Positions 54,595 through 64,000 of a stretch of DNA of 64,000 bases are shown here, in pieces. The notes beneath the pieces are model-generated. The model ran no database searches. It was not told the DNA's origin and saw only the letters and a program-made list of their open reading frames with translations. Source of the DNA: Vespula vulgaris (lineage: Eukaryota; Arthropoda; Insecta; Hymenoptera; Vespidae); NCBI RefSeq assembly GCF_905475345.1, contig NC_066599.1:1872501-1936500 (forward strand). The letters run 5' to 3'. Each line of letters opens with the position of its first letter. Position 1 is the first letter of the stretch. The position numbers and the translations under genes were made by a program.

Positions 54595-55247
54595 TTTTAA
54601 TTTTGCATTTGGTTTCATAGCACATAAGGAAACTCGATGTACTCTACAATCATTTTATATCGAAAACAAAATTAAAGTTTAAGCTCTAAAAGTAAAATTA
54701 TTTATCGTAGAGAGTCATGATAACGAATGACAACAACACCAACAACAACGACGACGACGACGACGAAGAAGACGACAACGCATCGTTTTCTCCCGGCGTG
54801 GTTTACGATCGAATTTCACTTTCTTCCCCGACGTCGAGTCCCGCGAGTTGGCATTAAAGAAGATACGCGACGTCGGCGAACATTATATCGTGGTTTCTAA
54901 ATCATCACTCGTGAATGAGAAAGAAGAGAGCGTGCGCTTCTAATCTCTTTGAGAAAATATTATAATTAACTTATGTACATCCTCCTCTTCCTCCTCCACC
55001 TCTTCTTGTAGCCGACAAATTTTGATAATCTAACTCAATTAACTTAGTCGATTATTTACGCGTATAGTTACACATACATACACATAACATACACAAGTGC
55101 ACACACAATATATATATATATATATACATATATAGCGTAAAAGAGTTTTGAAAAAGAAACAAAACTTATATCTCTAATACAAGAACTCGTTTCACGAAGG
55201 AGGAATACACGATGGTAAGGGAGCACAACCTACAGAGTGGAAGGTAA
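54595..55247. other. Unique sequence with triplet and AT repeats
   Basis: CAA/CGA triplets at 54728-54780, CTC/CTT at 54986-55010, CATA/TA alternation at 55068-55133. 54785-54920 is CG-rich and unique. No gene. Confidence 0.55.
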
Positions 55248-55258
55248 AAAGAAGAGAG

Positions 55259-55295
<37 letters not shown>

Positions 55296-55305
55296 AAAGA
55301 AGAGG
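55248..55305. repeat. (GA)n microsatellite
   Basis: Pure GA core of about 28 bp at 55263-55290. Confidence 0.95.
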
Positions 55306-55699
55306 ATGTGGATATCGCGACGTACGAAAATGAATGTTCGGAAAGGCATGGGGACGAAAAACTGGTTGCACCACCTACACGAACGATAGCGGACCCTTAC
55401 AAGGGTTAAGGGTCAGGCCCCTCGTGACGCAGTAATCGTAATTTTCTTCGTTCAAGACCGAATGCCAATGAAAAGCGGGTTATTAATAAATCCGTGCGAT
55501 CGCGTAGTGCACACACTTTGTAGTAGTTTAGTAAGAAGGTGGACGAGACGCGATACGGTGCGGTATGGTGTGGTACGATACAGAGGAGTTAAGGGGGAAT
55601 GACGAAGGGACGGGGTAGTTGCATATATTCGTACACACGCGTGTGGATTCATGTGTATGCGAGAGAAGGATGATGGCTTGTAGCTACCACTTCGTTTAT
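55306..55699. other. CG-rich unique sequence
   Basis: GATACGGTGCGGTATGGTGTGG-type degenerate GGTAC/GGTGC units at 55550-55580. No gene recognised. Confidence 0.5.
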
Positions 55700-55789
55700 C
55701 GAGAAAGAAAGAAGAAGAAGAAGAAGAAGAAAAGAAAGGAACGAAGAAGAAAAAAAAGAAGAAAAGAACCGAAGAGAAAATAAGAGAAG
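55700..55789. repeat. (GAA)n polypurine tract
   Basis: AAAG, (GAA)7, then A-rich purine. Confidence 0.93.
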
Positions 55790-56109
55790 ATCACATCGAT
55801 ATTATGGGCACAAGATACTCTCTTAATACTTTCTCCCTCGTTTAACTTCCCAACCCTTAACTTCTCTCCATTGTCGTCTTCGTGTTTGATCCTCGAGAAG
55901 TACAGGTGATATCTTTCTTCCTCGGACTCGGACCAACCCCTCCTCCCTACCGTATTTTTTCTCATAGCGTAGAGAGTCGTATTTTTCGGACATGTCGAGC
56001 ACTTAATTCTGCCGTCTCCTAACTCTTGGATTAAAAGGGGACACCAGCGGTGGAGGTAGTCAAGTATGTATCGTACGTACGTACATATGACACGACTACC
56101 ATACAAACT
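55790..56109. other. Unique sequence
   Basis: Includes CGTACGTACGTACAT near 56070. No gene recognised. Confidence 0.5.
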
Positions 56110-56190
56110 CTCATCTCTCTCTCTCTCTCTCTCTCTGTCTGTCTTCTTCCTTCTCTCTTGGTTTCTCTTTCTCTTTCTCTCTCTCTTTCT
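56110..56190. repeat. (CT)n tract
   Basis: Pure CT at the left, CTTT and CTGT at the right. Confidence 0.93.
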
Positions 56191-56457
56191 TGGATGAACC
56201 ACCATTCGCGAGAAGTTATATTATTCCTCTCGAGTGAGTTCGAGAGATATTTTTGAGACAGAATGAATGAGAAAGAAAGAAAGACAGAGAAAGAGAGAGA
56301 ATCTCTCTTCGAATTTCTAGGGAGTATATTATACACGCACGCAGACGGGAGAGATGGCGAAATCGAAGAATTTTCGTAGGGAGAAAGAAGCTCGATATTG
56401 TTCGGGGGATGAAGGAAGAGATAACCATGGAGAAAGAGAGTGAGAATCTTCTTCCAT

Positions 56458-56460
<3 letters not shown>
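56191..56460. other. Unique sequence with GA patches
   Basis: AG/AAAG patch at 56265-56300. No gene. Confidence 0.55.
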
Positions 56461-56498
<38 letters not shown>

Positions 56499-56510
56499 CT
56501 CTTTCCTTCT
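56461..56510. repeat. (CT)n microsatellite
   Basis: About 33 bp pure CT, then CTTTT. Confidence 0.95.
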
Positions 56511-56714
56511 CAATATCTCCTTTCTTTATTTTTTTACTCGTTTGGCCGAAGTCTTTGGGTCGAGAAGAAGCAGTATCCTGGATACAACAGCATCTGGATA
56601 CTTCCTTGGCGAGTTTGAGTTTGGTATCTGAGCGTAGATCGGAATTCAGGTACACGGTAGCACTACCTCGAGGCGCACAGCTCGTGAACACCACCTCCGT
56701 GGCTAGTGGGATCG
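56511..56714. other. Unique sequence
   Basis: Non-repetitive spacer. Open frames continue into the purine tract and are not convincing. Confidence 0.45.
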
Positions 56715-56866
56715 CGAAGAGTCGAAGAAGAACGAAGAGGACGAAGAGGAAGAGGAAGAGAAGGAGGAGAAGGAGGAGGTGGAGGAGGAGGAGGAGGAGG
56801 AGGAGGAGAATGAACAGAGAAGAGAGAAGAGAGGAGCGAAGGGGAAAAGAGGAGAAAGAAAGAAGT
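56715..56866. repeat. Polypurine tract with (GGA)n
   Basis: GAAGA, GGAAGA and pure (GGA)10 at about 56780-56812. About 150 bp with very few pyrimidines. Confidence 0.94.
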
Positions 56867-56910
56867 CGACTGCGAGAACGGCTGCTGTTGCTGCGATTTC
56901 AGAGCCGGCG

Positions 56911-56912
56911 GC

Positions 56913-56947
<35 letters not shown>

Positions 56948-56985
56948 CTCTTACTCTTTCTCACTCTTTCCTTCTCTTTCTAGCT
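56911..56985. repeat. (CT)n tract
   Basis: (CT)14, then CTTA and CTTT variants. It follows the polypurine block, giving another purine/pyrimidine inversion. Confidence 0.94.
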
Positions 56986-57118
56986 CCATGGTGATCTACC
57001 GTCCCGAGCCAAGCCCCTCATTAACGCCTTTGCTAAGAAATTACACGCAGTCGGTGGCAAACAAGAGCAAGAAGGTGTCGGCCGCGCTCGTTCGACTACA
57101 CGAGAGACCCGTGCTATT

Positions 57119-57213
57119 TCTCTCTCTCTCTCTCTCTCTCTTTCTTTCTCTCTTTCTTTCTCTCTCTTTCTCTATCTATCTTTCTCATTCGTTCGTTCGT
57201 TCGTTCGTTCGTC
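57119..57213. repeat. (CT)n/(CTTT)n and (GTTC)6
   Basis: Pyrimidine tract ending in six GTTC units at about 57190-57213. Confidence 0.94.
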
Positions 57214-57259
57214 CCTTCTTGCTATGCTTCGCCTTCATCGTACCTTCTCCTTCCTCACC

Positions 57260-57282
57260 TTCTCTTTCTTTTTCTTACTATT

Positions 57283-57313
<31 letters not shown>

Positions 57314-57460
57314 TTCTCTTTTTCTTGTCCTTTCTTCTCTCCGTGAAGCGTGCGAAACTGCAAAGGCAATTCGATCGAGATTCTGGCCCAGATAGCGCGA
57401 CCGACTCTCTCGATTCCCTTGACTCTCTTTTTCTCTCTTTCTCTTTCTCTCTCTCGACTT
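57260..57460. repeat. Two polypyrimidine tracts
   Basis: CTTT/CT at 57260-57335 and 57418-57460, with a 80-bp unique insert. Confidence 0.9.
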
Positions 57461-58357
57461 TATTCTCCTTCTTACCATACCCTTTCCAAGTTACCCCTTT
57501 TTTTCCATTCACTGGATTTTCATTCTTATTTCGAAAATAACGATAGATATCTCAGACAGTGTGGTAAAGGTTAACTTCTTTGAAAAAAATGTTACGGCAT
57601 TACCAATTATTATAATTAATTGATTCATTAATTTCATATCATGTAATCACGGAATTGGATAAATTTCCTCTTGTGTGAATCTTTAACGAATTGAAAATCA
57701 TCTGTAAAAGGTAGACAATTATCTAGGTACATAAGTATTATATCTAGTTACCTCTATCTTCTATGCAAATTCTGAGATAAGAAATGACACGCGCGTTGTT
57801 GAGAATATACGTTTCTTTCTTTTTTTCTTTCTCTTCTTTTCTTCATCTTTTTGTTGCTTTTTCTTTTTTCGTTCTTTTTTTTTTTTTTTTTTTTTATTTT
57901 ACGAAGAGAACACATAGAGCTCGTAAAAGCAGACCGTAAGAAGAGAACAGAAGAAAGGAGTCCGACCAAACCGTATTCCGGCTACGTCAAGTCCGTCCAC
58001 GAAGAGACGTAATCTTATTAAACGGCTATTAGCTGCTCGCCGAGGCTTGTCAACATTTAGACATCTGGCAGACACGAGAACACATTCTCTTCTTACCTAC
58101 CCGTGCGCGCGCGCGTTCGCGAGCACACCTACGCGCTTCTCTTCTCAAGAAATCTGCGCTCGCGAGATCTACTCGTGATGCGAGAAATATCTTCGAGTCT
58201 TAAAGGACTTCGTAGAATATAATATCTAATTCATCGATTATTCTTTATATCGTTATTACATTCTCATGGATTCATCTCATGAGAATTAGGACATCCTCTC
58301 TCTCTCTCTCTCTCTCTTTTTATATATTATGTATATATATATACCATAAGGTGTATA
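57461..58357. other. Unique sequence with poly-T and CG patches
   Basis: A T-rich tract at 57815-57897 includes T22 (57874-57895). CG alternation (GTGCGCGCGCGCG) is near 58098. A 9-bp inverted repeat, ATTCTCATG/CATGAGAAT, lies at 58260-58286. A CT array is at 58297-58318. No gene. Confidence 0.55.
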
Positions 58358-58576
58358 TAAAACTGAACACGTTCTATTTACAAAAGAATAACTTTTTTAA
58401 GATTCGATTAAACGTCTTGACCTTTTTTTTTTTTTATTGAAAACTTAGAAGTTTAGTAGACGAGATATTAGTAAATGTTTAGTAGATGAGACGTAAAGAA
58501 AAAAATTTGGAAAAAAATTCCAATTGATCAGAAAAATCACGAAGAAAAAATTAAACAGCTTGTGTGTTCAGTTTTA
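58358..58576. mobile_element. Possible TA-flanked miniature inverted-repeat element
   Basis: AAACTGAACAC (58360-58370) and GTGTTCAGTTT (58564-58574) are perfect 11-bp inverted repeats, each bordered outside by TA. That is the target-site pattern of Tc1/mariner-type elements. The interior (about 193 bp) is very AT-rich, has no frame, and carries a short direct repeat (GTTTAGTAGAYGAGA at 58451 and 58477). The 215-bp size fits a non-autonomous MITE. It is a single copy in this window, so chance is possible. Confidence 0.4.
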
Positions 58577-59024
58577 CTTGTTACTTCGTATACGTATAAG
58601 TTATTTCGTTAAATGTATATCTACTTGCAAATACATTATATCGTTCGTTAATTCGTTAATAGATTTATTGAACTTTTAGGGAATCAGAAAATCAGAAAAA
58701 TCGATCGATCTATATAATCGATAAGAAGTTATATTCTTCTATTGATCTCTTCTAAAAAAACGGATGACGCAAATGACGTTTGGTCGAATTCCAAAGCGGT
58801 CTTCCCACTTAAGTCTGTTCTTTAACTTTTTATTTTTCTTCTTCTCTCCCCTCTTAGGATATACTCGGTGTTACGATCGAAATGACTGACATACTGACGG
58901 GAAACATCGCGACCCCCCGCTGTCGAATGTCGTCGAGTAGATCGCTCGAATGACCGATGTGGGTGAATCCTTCTATTTCGACTAGCACTGTCTTCACTAA
59001 ACACAAATCAAATGAGAGAAATAA

Positions 59025-59057
<33 letters not shown>

Positions 59058-60089
59058 AATGAAAAGTTTAGCGAAAAACTTTGAACATAATCTGTAAATC
59101 ATTATGATGATCCATTCTTAACCTCGTTCTCTCTCTTTCTATCTATCTATCTCTAGTACTGTAATTCACTTTAGAACAACATAGATCTAATATTTATCCT
59201 TAAAATTATGAATAATTATCGTCGACCGACTTACCTGACATTCTTGAGAACTTATGATGCTTAATATACCACCTAGGGCTCTTAGGAAATGTCTGCCGTG
59301 CTGCTGCACATCATCCCACATGACTGATGTTATCGCAAACAATTTCATCGGCCGTATCTCTAATCAGACAAATTCCTTAACTCCTCAGCATATTTGTCTT
59401 TTTCTTTTATTTTATTTTATTTTCGCAACTCGCCACTTCCTTTCAAGTAATTTTCGTCATTTTCTTTTCTTATATTGCAACCATTTTCGCACTATAAATT
59501 CTCATGCATTTATATTTATTACTCCATAAGCACTTGTATTTAACTTTATCAAAGATTGTAATCAGTATAATTAAATATGAGAGATAAATGAAGGTGAGAA
59601 AAAGAAAGAGAGAGAAAGAGAGACACCATTCCTTGAATTATTATCGAAATTATCGCATTTAGACGAAATATACAAATATAATATTTATTGTTCAGAAGCC
59701 TGAAATAAATGTTAAGTAATTAAATGAAGATGTTTATTTACTTAGATGCAAGATATCGTGCTGATCGAATCATATAAAATTATCAGTTAGAGAGATATTA
59801 AACAACTAACATAAGTCTCATAAATAGTAATAGTTCATTCACATATGTACTTACCAATCAACATTTAAATACTTTGCATATCCTTGTAGACATATACATG
59901 AAAAACATAGATTTCGTGAAATCCAAAAATAATTAAATATCGTCATCATTATCATTCTAATCATTATTAAAATCACTACATGATCAAGTAAAGATTTCAA
60001 CGTAATAACAGATCCGTCGAGATATATTTCGATCTTTCCATTCAAACGTCACGATCGAGAATAATTTCTAATAGGTTTTAAACTCTCAG
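58577..60089. other. AT-rich unique sequence
   Basis: GATCGATC tetramers near 58702, GA arrays at about 59026-59056 and 59588-59625, CT/CTAT at 59130-59156. 58780-59000 is somewhat CG-rich. No gene. Confidence 0.6.
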
Positions 60090-60366
60090 GATCATTTGCA
60101 TTCTTATTTCGAGCGCGAAGAGCTATACCACCGGGGCAATATCGCGAAATTTATCGGGGTAACCTTCGCGATGATATTTTACGCTGTGGAGATCGCCGAA
60201 GCGAGCATACACACACATGGTGGGGCCCACCCATGGTGGGATGATGTGGAAGGGACCAGCCTTGGCAGGGAGAGCCCTTACACGTCACCCCATCCGTTTC
60301 CACGTCCCTATGGAAGGTGGCCACGTGACGTGCGTGCGTACAAGGGTGGGGGTACAAGGGTGGGGA
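60090..60366 (+). other. Promoter-proximal type CG/G-rich island
   Basis: Unique, abruptly G/C-rich between AT-rich flanks. Contains CGCGAAATTTATCGGGG, a CATGGTGGG direct repeat (60216 and 60232) bracketing a near-palindrome around GGGGCCC, an E-box CACGTG (60322-60327) and a four-tract G-quadruplex motif (60344-60365). An open frame covers it without a recognisable domain. Confidence 0.35.
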
Positions 60367-60401
60367 TATAACTCGCTATTATTCCGACTATTTATATCAG
60401 T
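60367..60401 (+). promoter_or_regulatory. Candidate TATA/initiator core promoter
   Basis: TATAA at 60367-60371 lies 32 bp upstream of the A in TCAGT (60397-60401), the arthropod initiator consensus. The spacing is the standard one. A G-quadruplex and an E-box lie just upstream. No DPE-like motif is seen at +28. Transcription would run rightward into a CT tract. The downstream gene cannot be identified here. Confidence 0.4.
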
Positions 60402-60419
60402 GCTCCTCTGTTGCTGCAT

Positions 60420-61659
60420 GCACTCTCTCTCTCTCTCTTTCTCTCTTTCTCTGTTACACGTTTAAATCTTTTTAATATGCGCTGGTTAATGCACTTTATT
60501 AAGCACCGCGTGTTGTTTCATCTCCTCTCTTCTTTTTTCGTCGTTTTATTTTTTTATTTGTTTTTTTCTCTCCCTCTTTTTTTGTTTCTTTCTTTATTTT
60601 TTGTTCTTTTTTCTCTCTCCCTTCCTTTTTATAGAAGGTTGGTTCGGAGAGATCGCACATTCTTAGGATCGTCAAGGATGTTTCTTCATTTTTTTTTCTT
60701 TTTCTTTTTTCTTCTTATTTTTTTTTTTTTATCGTTATATAATTTGTATAAATACGATGTTAAAGCGTCGACATGTCTACTGGCAGCTCCCGCCATACGA
60801 AATAGTTTTGTGGATGTATCTGGTTTTTTGTTGATCATTTGTAGAAAAAAGAAAAAAATGAAAGAAAACATATATATATATCTCCTAGGAGTGGAAACTT
60901 TTTATTTTATTTAATCATACGATTCAATTATTTGAAATATATAATTAATAAAATAACATAGGTTTTCGTTTAAGTTGTATAATTTTGTTGTGGCCGATTG
61001 ATCCTCTCTCTAATCGTTCACTCACACATTCATTCATTCATGAAGTATCAAAATATAAATTACAGAGACGTCCTTAAAAAACGTTGTTATCGTTCGTGGT
61101 TGTAGAACAATTAGGGATTTCTTTTCTTTTTTTTGTTTCTTTTACACGGACCTTTCATTTCGAACGATAAGAGGAGGACGGTCGAACTTTGAAAGAATTT
61201 CGAGGATACAATCGATGACGCAATAACGAGCGTGTAACGTTGTATAAAATGTATAAAATATAAAACGTTTGGCGGAAAGCGATAAAGGAAGAGAATCGCG
61301 TAACGTTCTTATCCCAGAAGCGAGCATGCGTGCTCGAAAAAGAAAAAGAGAAAGAAAAAGAGAGAGAGAGAGAGAGAAAAGGAGAAAAGATTGTGAACGA
61401 ACGAAGCGACGAACTTTACGATCGGACCGTTTAATTTTCTGACAAGGTAAAAAGCCAATAAATAAAGCTTCCTTTCCGTTAACGAAACATTTATCCGTAT
61501 CTTCTCTTTTTCGTTTAGGGCCCAAAGTAATGATCGAGAAAAAGCGGCGAACGACTCGTCAGGCACCCCATAGATCAAGTGTATCTCGTACTTTACTGTC
61601 AAATAATATCACGATTCACGGGATTTTAAAAGTCACCTTCGTGAAATCGGTCTCATTTG
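60420..61659. other. T-rich and AT-rich non-coding sequence
   Basis: CT tract at 60421-60452, T-rich runs at 60525-60640 and 60690-60731, AG/AAAG tract at 61327-61388. The 167-codon frame from 60411 is mainly Phe/Leu from these runs. No gene called. Confidence 0.6.
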
Positions 61660-61674
61660 CATATATATACATGT

Positions 61675-61714
<40 letters not shown>

Positions 61715-61790
61715 TTATGTATGTATGTATGTATGTATATAGGTACCTATGCATGTATATCGGTATATGCATACGTATATGCATAAATGT
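61660..61790. repeat. Compound (AT)n(GTAT)n
   Basis: TA alternation to about 61710, GTAT units at 61711-61740, then ATGCATGTATATCGG-type alternation with several ATGCAT palindromes. Confidence 0.94.
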
Positions 61791-62855
61791 CTGACCCAAA
61801 AGAGAACAGAGATTCGAAATTTTTCCGAAAGGCGACAAAATTGACGAAAGGAGAAAGAGGATGAAGGTTAGGACCTCCTCTTCGAACATTCTTTTTCTTC
61901 ATCGGGGCTACTCGCGTGCTAAATGATCCAAGCCAATCGAAATTTATTCTCTCGCAAATTATACATGAATTACCGTAATTTAGCAAAGCGTTCGACAAAA
62001 TACACGTGAAGGTAGATTTATATAAAATCTCTCTCTCTTTCTCTTAAATTAGGGAACACGTATAACAAGCAAACTCATAAGACTCTTCCTCACTTCACTT
62101 ACTTTTCAGATTACTTCATAGACGATTTAAAATCACGGTTCGTTTTTATATCCCTCGTCGAGGATCGTTATACTTGTTTGGATTTATAAATTTATCTCGT
62201 GCGATCTTCTCTCTTTTTCTTCGTATAAACTAAAATGTAGTAGTAGTAGTAGTAGTAATAGATCGAATAATCCTAACGAGATAGATCAAACGAAAGTTTT
62301 CCGAACGAATCGAATGGAGAAAGAAAGACGATTAGAAATGAGACGAGATAGAAAAGAGAAAAAAAACGGGATAAATAGGTTGTTATCTTAATACTGTACA
62401 CATGCGTACAATGATCTTCTTCTGAACTCTTTCTCTCTCTCTCTCTCTCTTCCTTTCTTGTTCTTCTCTTTTTATTCGTATAAAAACGATAACCAAAGTA
62501 TCATCGAGGAACGGCGGTGGACACACAATGCCGCGTTTATCATGCGCGACTAATGGAAAATTATCTCTCTAATTTAAATCCCTTGGAGAGCGTTCGTCCG
62601 TTGTGTCCGCTGGGTTGTGTTCGTACGCAACACAAGACGAGAAGAGACGAGTAGAGACGAATAGAGAGGAGAGAAGAGAGATGAGAAAAGAAGAGAAAAG
62701 AGAAAATATGGTCGTCGTCCCGTTGCTTTTCGCTCATTCGCTCATAGTTAACGGACAGAGGATATATCCGGCTAGAAAATAAAATCGGTGATAGTATCTT
62801 CTTGAGAATGAACTCTCCCACGCCTATGCCTATTCGCTGCTCATCCACCAAGCCA
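61791..62855. other. Unique sequence with short repeats
   Basis: (TAG)7 at 62236-62257, CT patches at 62026-62045 and 62430-62450, AG-rich purine at 62634-62706. No gene recognised. Confidence 0.55.
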
Positions 62856-62894
62856 TCTTCTTCTTCTTCTTTCTTCTTCTTCTTCCTTCTCTTA

Positions 62895-62957
<63 letters not shown>

Positions 62958-62979
62958 CTCCTCCTCGTCGTCCTCGACG
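62856..62979. repeat. Compound (CTT)n(GTC)21 trinucleotide
   Basis: CTT to 62890, pure GTC/CGT at about 62896-62957, then CTC/GTC variants. The GTC block encodes poly-Val on + and poly-Asp on the minus strand, the source of overlapping frames there. Confidence 0.97.
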
Positions 62980-63185
62980 TGCGTGTGCGCACATGCACTA
63001 TCGTGTGTTTGCGCACGGTACTGCGTGCGTTCACGGGCCACGAAGAAGAGGAGGAGAAGATCCAGGGTCCAAGGGTCTATCGGGGTCCGACCTGACGACC
63101 CCGGCACGTATTCGCCACACCCGCACACCGATGCTTAGGGGCCGCTGAGAGATCCTTAGGTGGGGTCTCCCAGGCTCCACGAGAC
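62980..63185. other. CG-rich unique sequence
   Basis: GTGCGTGTGCGCACATGCAC alternation near 62980, a GAAGAGGAGG patch, and unique CG-rich DNA with GGGGTC repeats near 63082 and 63164. No gene recognised. Confidence 0.45.
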
Positions 63186-63239
63186 TACCTCCTCCACTAC
63201 TTCCTTTTATTTCTCTTACTTTTATTTCTACTCCTTCTA

Positions 63240-63270
<31 letters not shown>

Positions 63271-63385
63271 TTTATCTTCTTCTTCTTCTTCTTCTTTTTC
63301 TTTCCTCTTTCTCCTATCTCCTTCCTTTTTCCTCTTCCTCCCTTTTCTCTTTGCTCTTCTCCCCCCTTTTTCCTCTTCCTACCTC
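63186..63385. repeat. Polypyrimidine tract, 200 bp
   Basis: CTT-rich on the left, then mixed C/T with CCC runs. The longest continuous pyrimidine-rich stretch in the window. Confidence 0.93.
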
Positions 63386-63389
63386 CTAG

Positions 63390-63485
63390 CGCACGCCGCT
63401 TGCATATATGTACATCGGCGGAATTAATAGCCGGTCGCCGCGAAAAAATCGCCGTAATGTGATTACGGCGCTGTCTTTCGCTCGT
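63390..63485. other. Possible cis-regulatory island with homeodomain palindrome
   Basis: CG-rich unique DNA with GGAATTAATAGCC and a 21-bp perfect palindrome at 63450-63470: arms CGCCGTAAT and ATTACGGCG around GTG. Its core, TAAT-3-ATTA, is the P3-type dimer site bound by paired-class homeodomains. Confidence 0.4.
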
Positions 63486-63908
63486 TCGTGCTATACTCGA
63501 GCCCCCTTTACTCAACTTCCACGTTTATAGCGTATCCATGTAATGTGTTTATGCGTTCGTTCCTTCCGTTCGTACAAATGTGTTGCGAGATGAAACGTTT
63601 ATTTTTTTTGTTTCGTTTATTTTTGTTCCTTTTCTTTTCTTTTCTTTTTTTTTTATTATTCTTTTTTTATCTGTTTCTTTTTTTCTCTATCTATCTCTCT
63701 TTTTTTTTTCTTTTTTTTGTTTTACTTTGCGTAGGACCGAGAGAGAAGGGAAAAAAATGGATGATCGTTGAGGAAATATTCACTCACGTGGTTTGTTATT
63801 TTTTACAATCAAAGAATGATATAATGGACAAAAAATGCATACAGCTACCTGAATCTCAGAGATCAACTATTGACCGTATCTATAAATCTCGGACGAAATA
63901 TTTCCGAT
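63486..63908. other. Unique and T-rich sequence
   Basis: T/CTTT-rich from 63600 to 63722, then unique AT-rich DNA. No gene. Confidence 0.6.
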
Positions 63909-63918
63909 TCTCTTTCTG

Positions 63919-63962
<44 letters not shown>

Positions 63963-63963
63963 T
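63909..63963. repeat. (CTTT)n tetranucleotide
   Basis: About eleven pure units after a short imperfect lead-in. Confidence 0.96.
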
Positions 63964-64000
63964 GGAGTCTTAATAGTATTGAAATTGCTAGTTAGACGCA

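Noticed and set aside
62802..63128. Poly-Val (+) and poly-Asp (minus) frames
   Set aside because: Direct translation of the (GTC)21 array.

Overview
This window looks like animal nuclear DNA, most likely from an insect and plausibly a hymenopteran (bee, wasp or ant). CG dinucleotides are plentiful rather than depleted. AT-rich background alternates with short CG-rich islands. Simple sequence repeats are very dense, mainly (CT)/(GA)n, (AT)n, trinucleotides and GTAC/ACCT tetramers. Nothing looks bacterial: there are no compact genes, operons, ribosome binding sites, CRISPR arrays, or rRNA/tRNA genes. The assignment to order is inference from composition and cannot be taken to species.

I find no protein-coding gene that I can support. 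The longer open frames (up to about 264 codons) are nearly all made by long stop-free simple repeats read as Ser-Leu, Arg-Glu, Tyr-Ile, poly-Ser or poly-Asp. The window therefore reads as intergenic or large-intron DNA, with three layers. (1) Microsatellites and polypurine/polypyrimidine tracts run throughout, several of them compound. (2) CG-rich, non-repetitive islands of 100-350 bp hold homeodomain-like sites, palindromes and no long frame, as cis-regulatory elements do: about 3.9, 6.3, 10.35, 13.4, 18.5, 21.95, 23.65, 28.75, 30.35, 44.85, 47.3, 48.05, 52.1 and 63.45 kb. (3) There are local, diverged tandem duplications of AT-rich units of about 167-318 bp at 12.7, 15.1, 26.0, 29.2 and 43.2 kb.

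The places most like gene parts are two candidate promoters on the + strand. Near 11.45-11.73 kb an NRF-1-type palindrome, a GCCAT core and an inverted CCAAT box are followed by a short acceptor/donor-bounded segment ending in a GTAAGT donor. This could be a TATA-less promoter with untranslated 5' exons. Near 60.37-60.40 kb a TATA-like element lies 32 bp upstream of an exact arthropod initiator TCAGT, just downstream of a G-quadruplex motif and an E-box. One possible miniature transposon lies at 58.36-58.57 kb, with an 11-bp terminal inverted repeat and TA on both sides. None of these was tested against a database.

Layout: 0-11 kb, repeats and CG islands. 11.4-13.1 kb, candidate promoter then an AT-rich block with a tandem duplication. 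13.2-25 kb, islands between long CT/GA/AAT repeats. 25-31 kb, duplications, islands and GGA/GGCT repeats. 31-43 kb, mostly AT-rich sequence with AT, CT and compound repeats. 43-48 kb, a duplication, a dense trinucleotide cluster and several islands. 48-57.5 kb, purine/pyrimidine tracts with a few islands and a very AT-rich block at 51.0-51.4 kb. 57.5-64 kb, the possible miniature transposon, the second candidate promoter, a long GTC repeat and a homeodomain-type palindrome.
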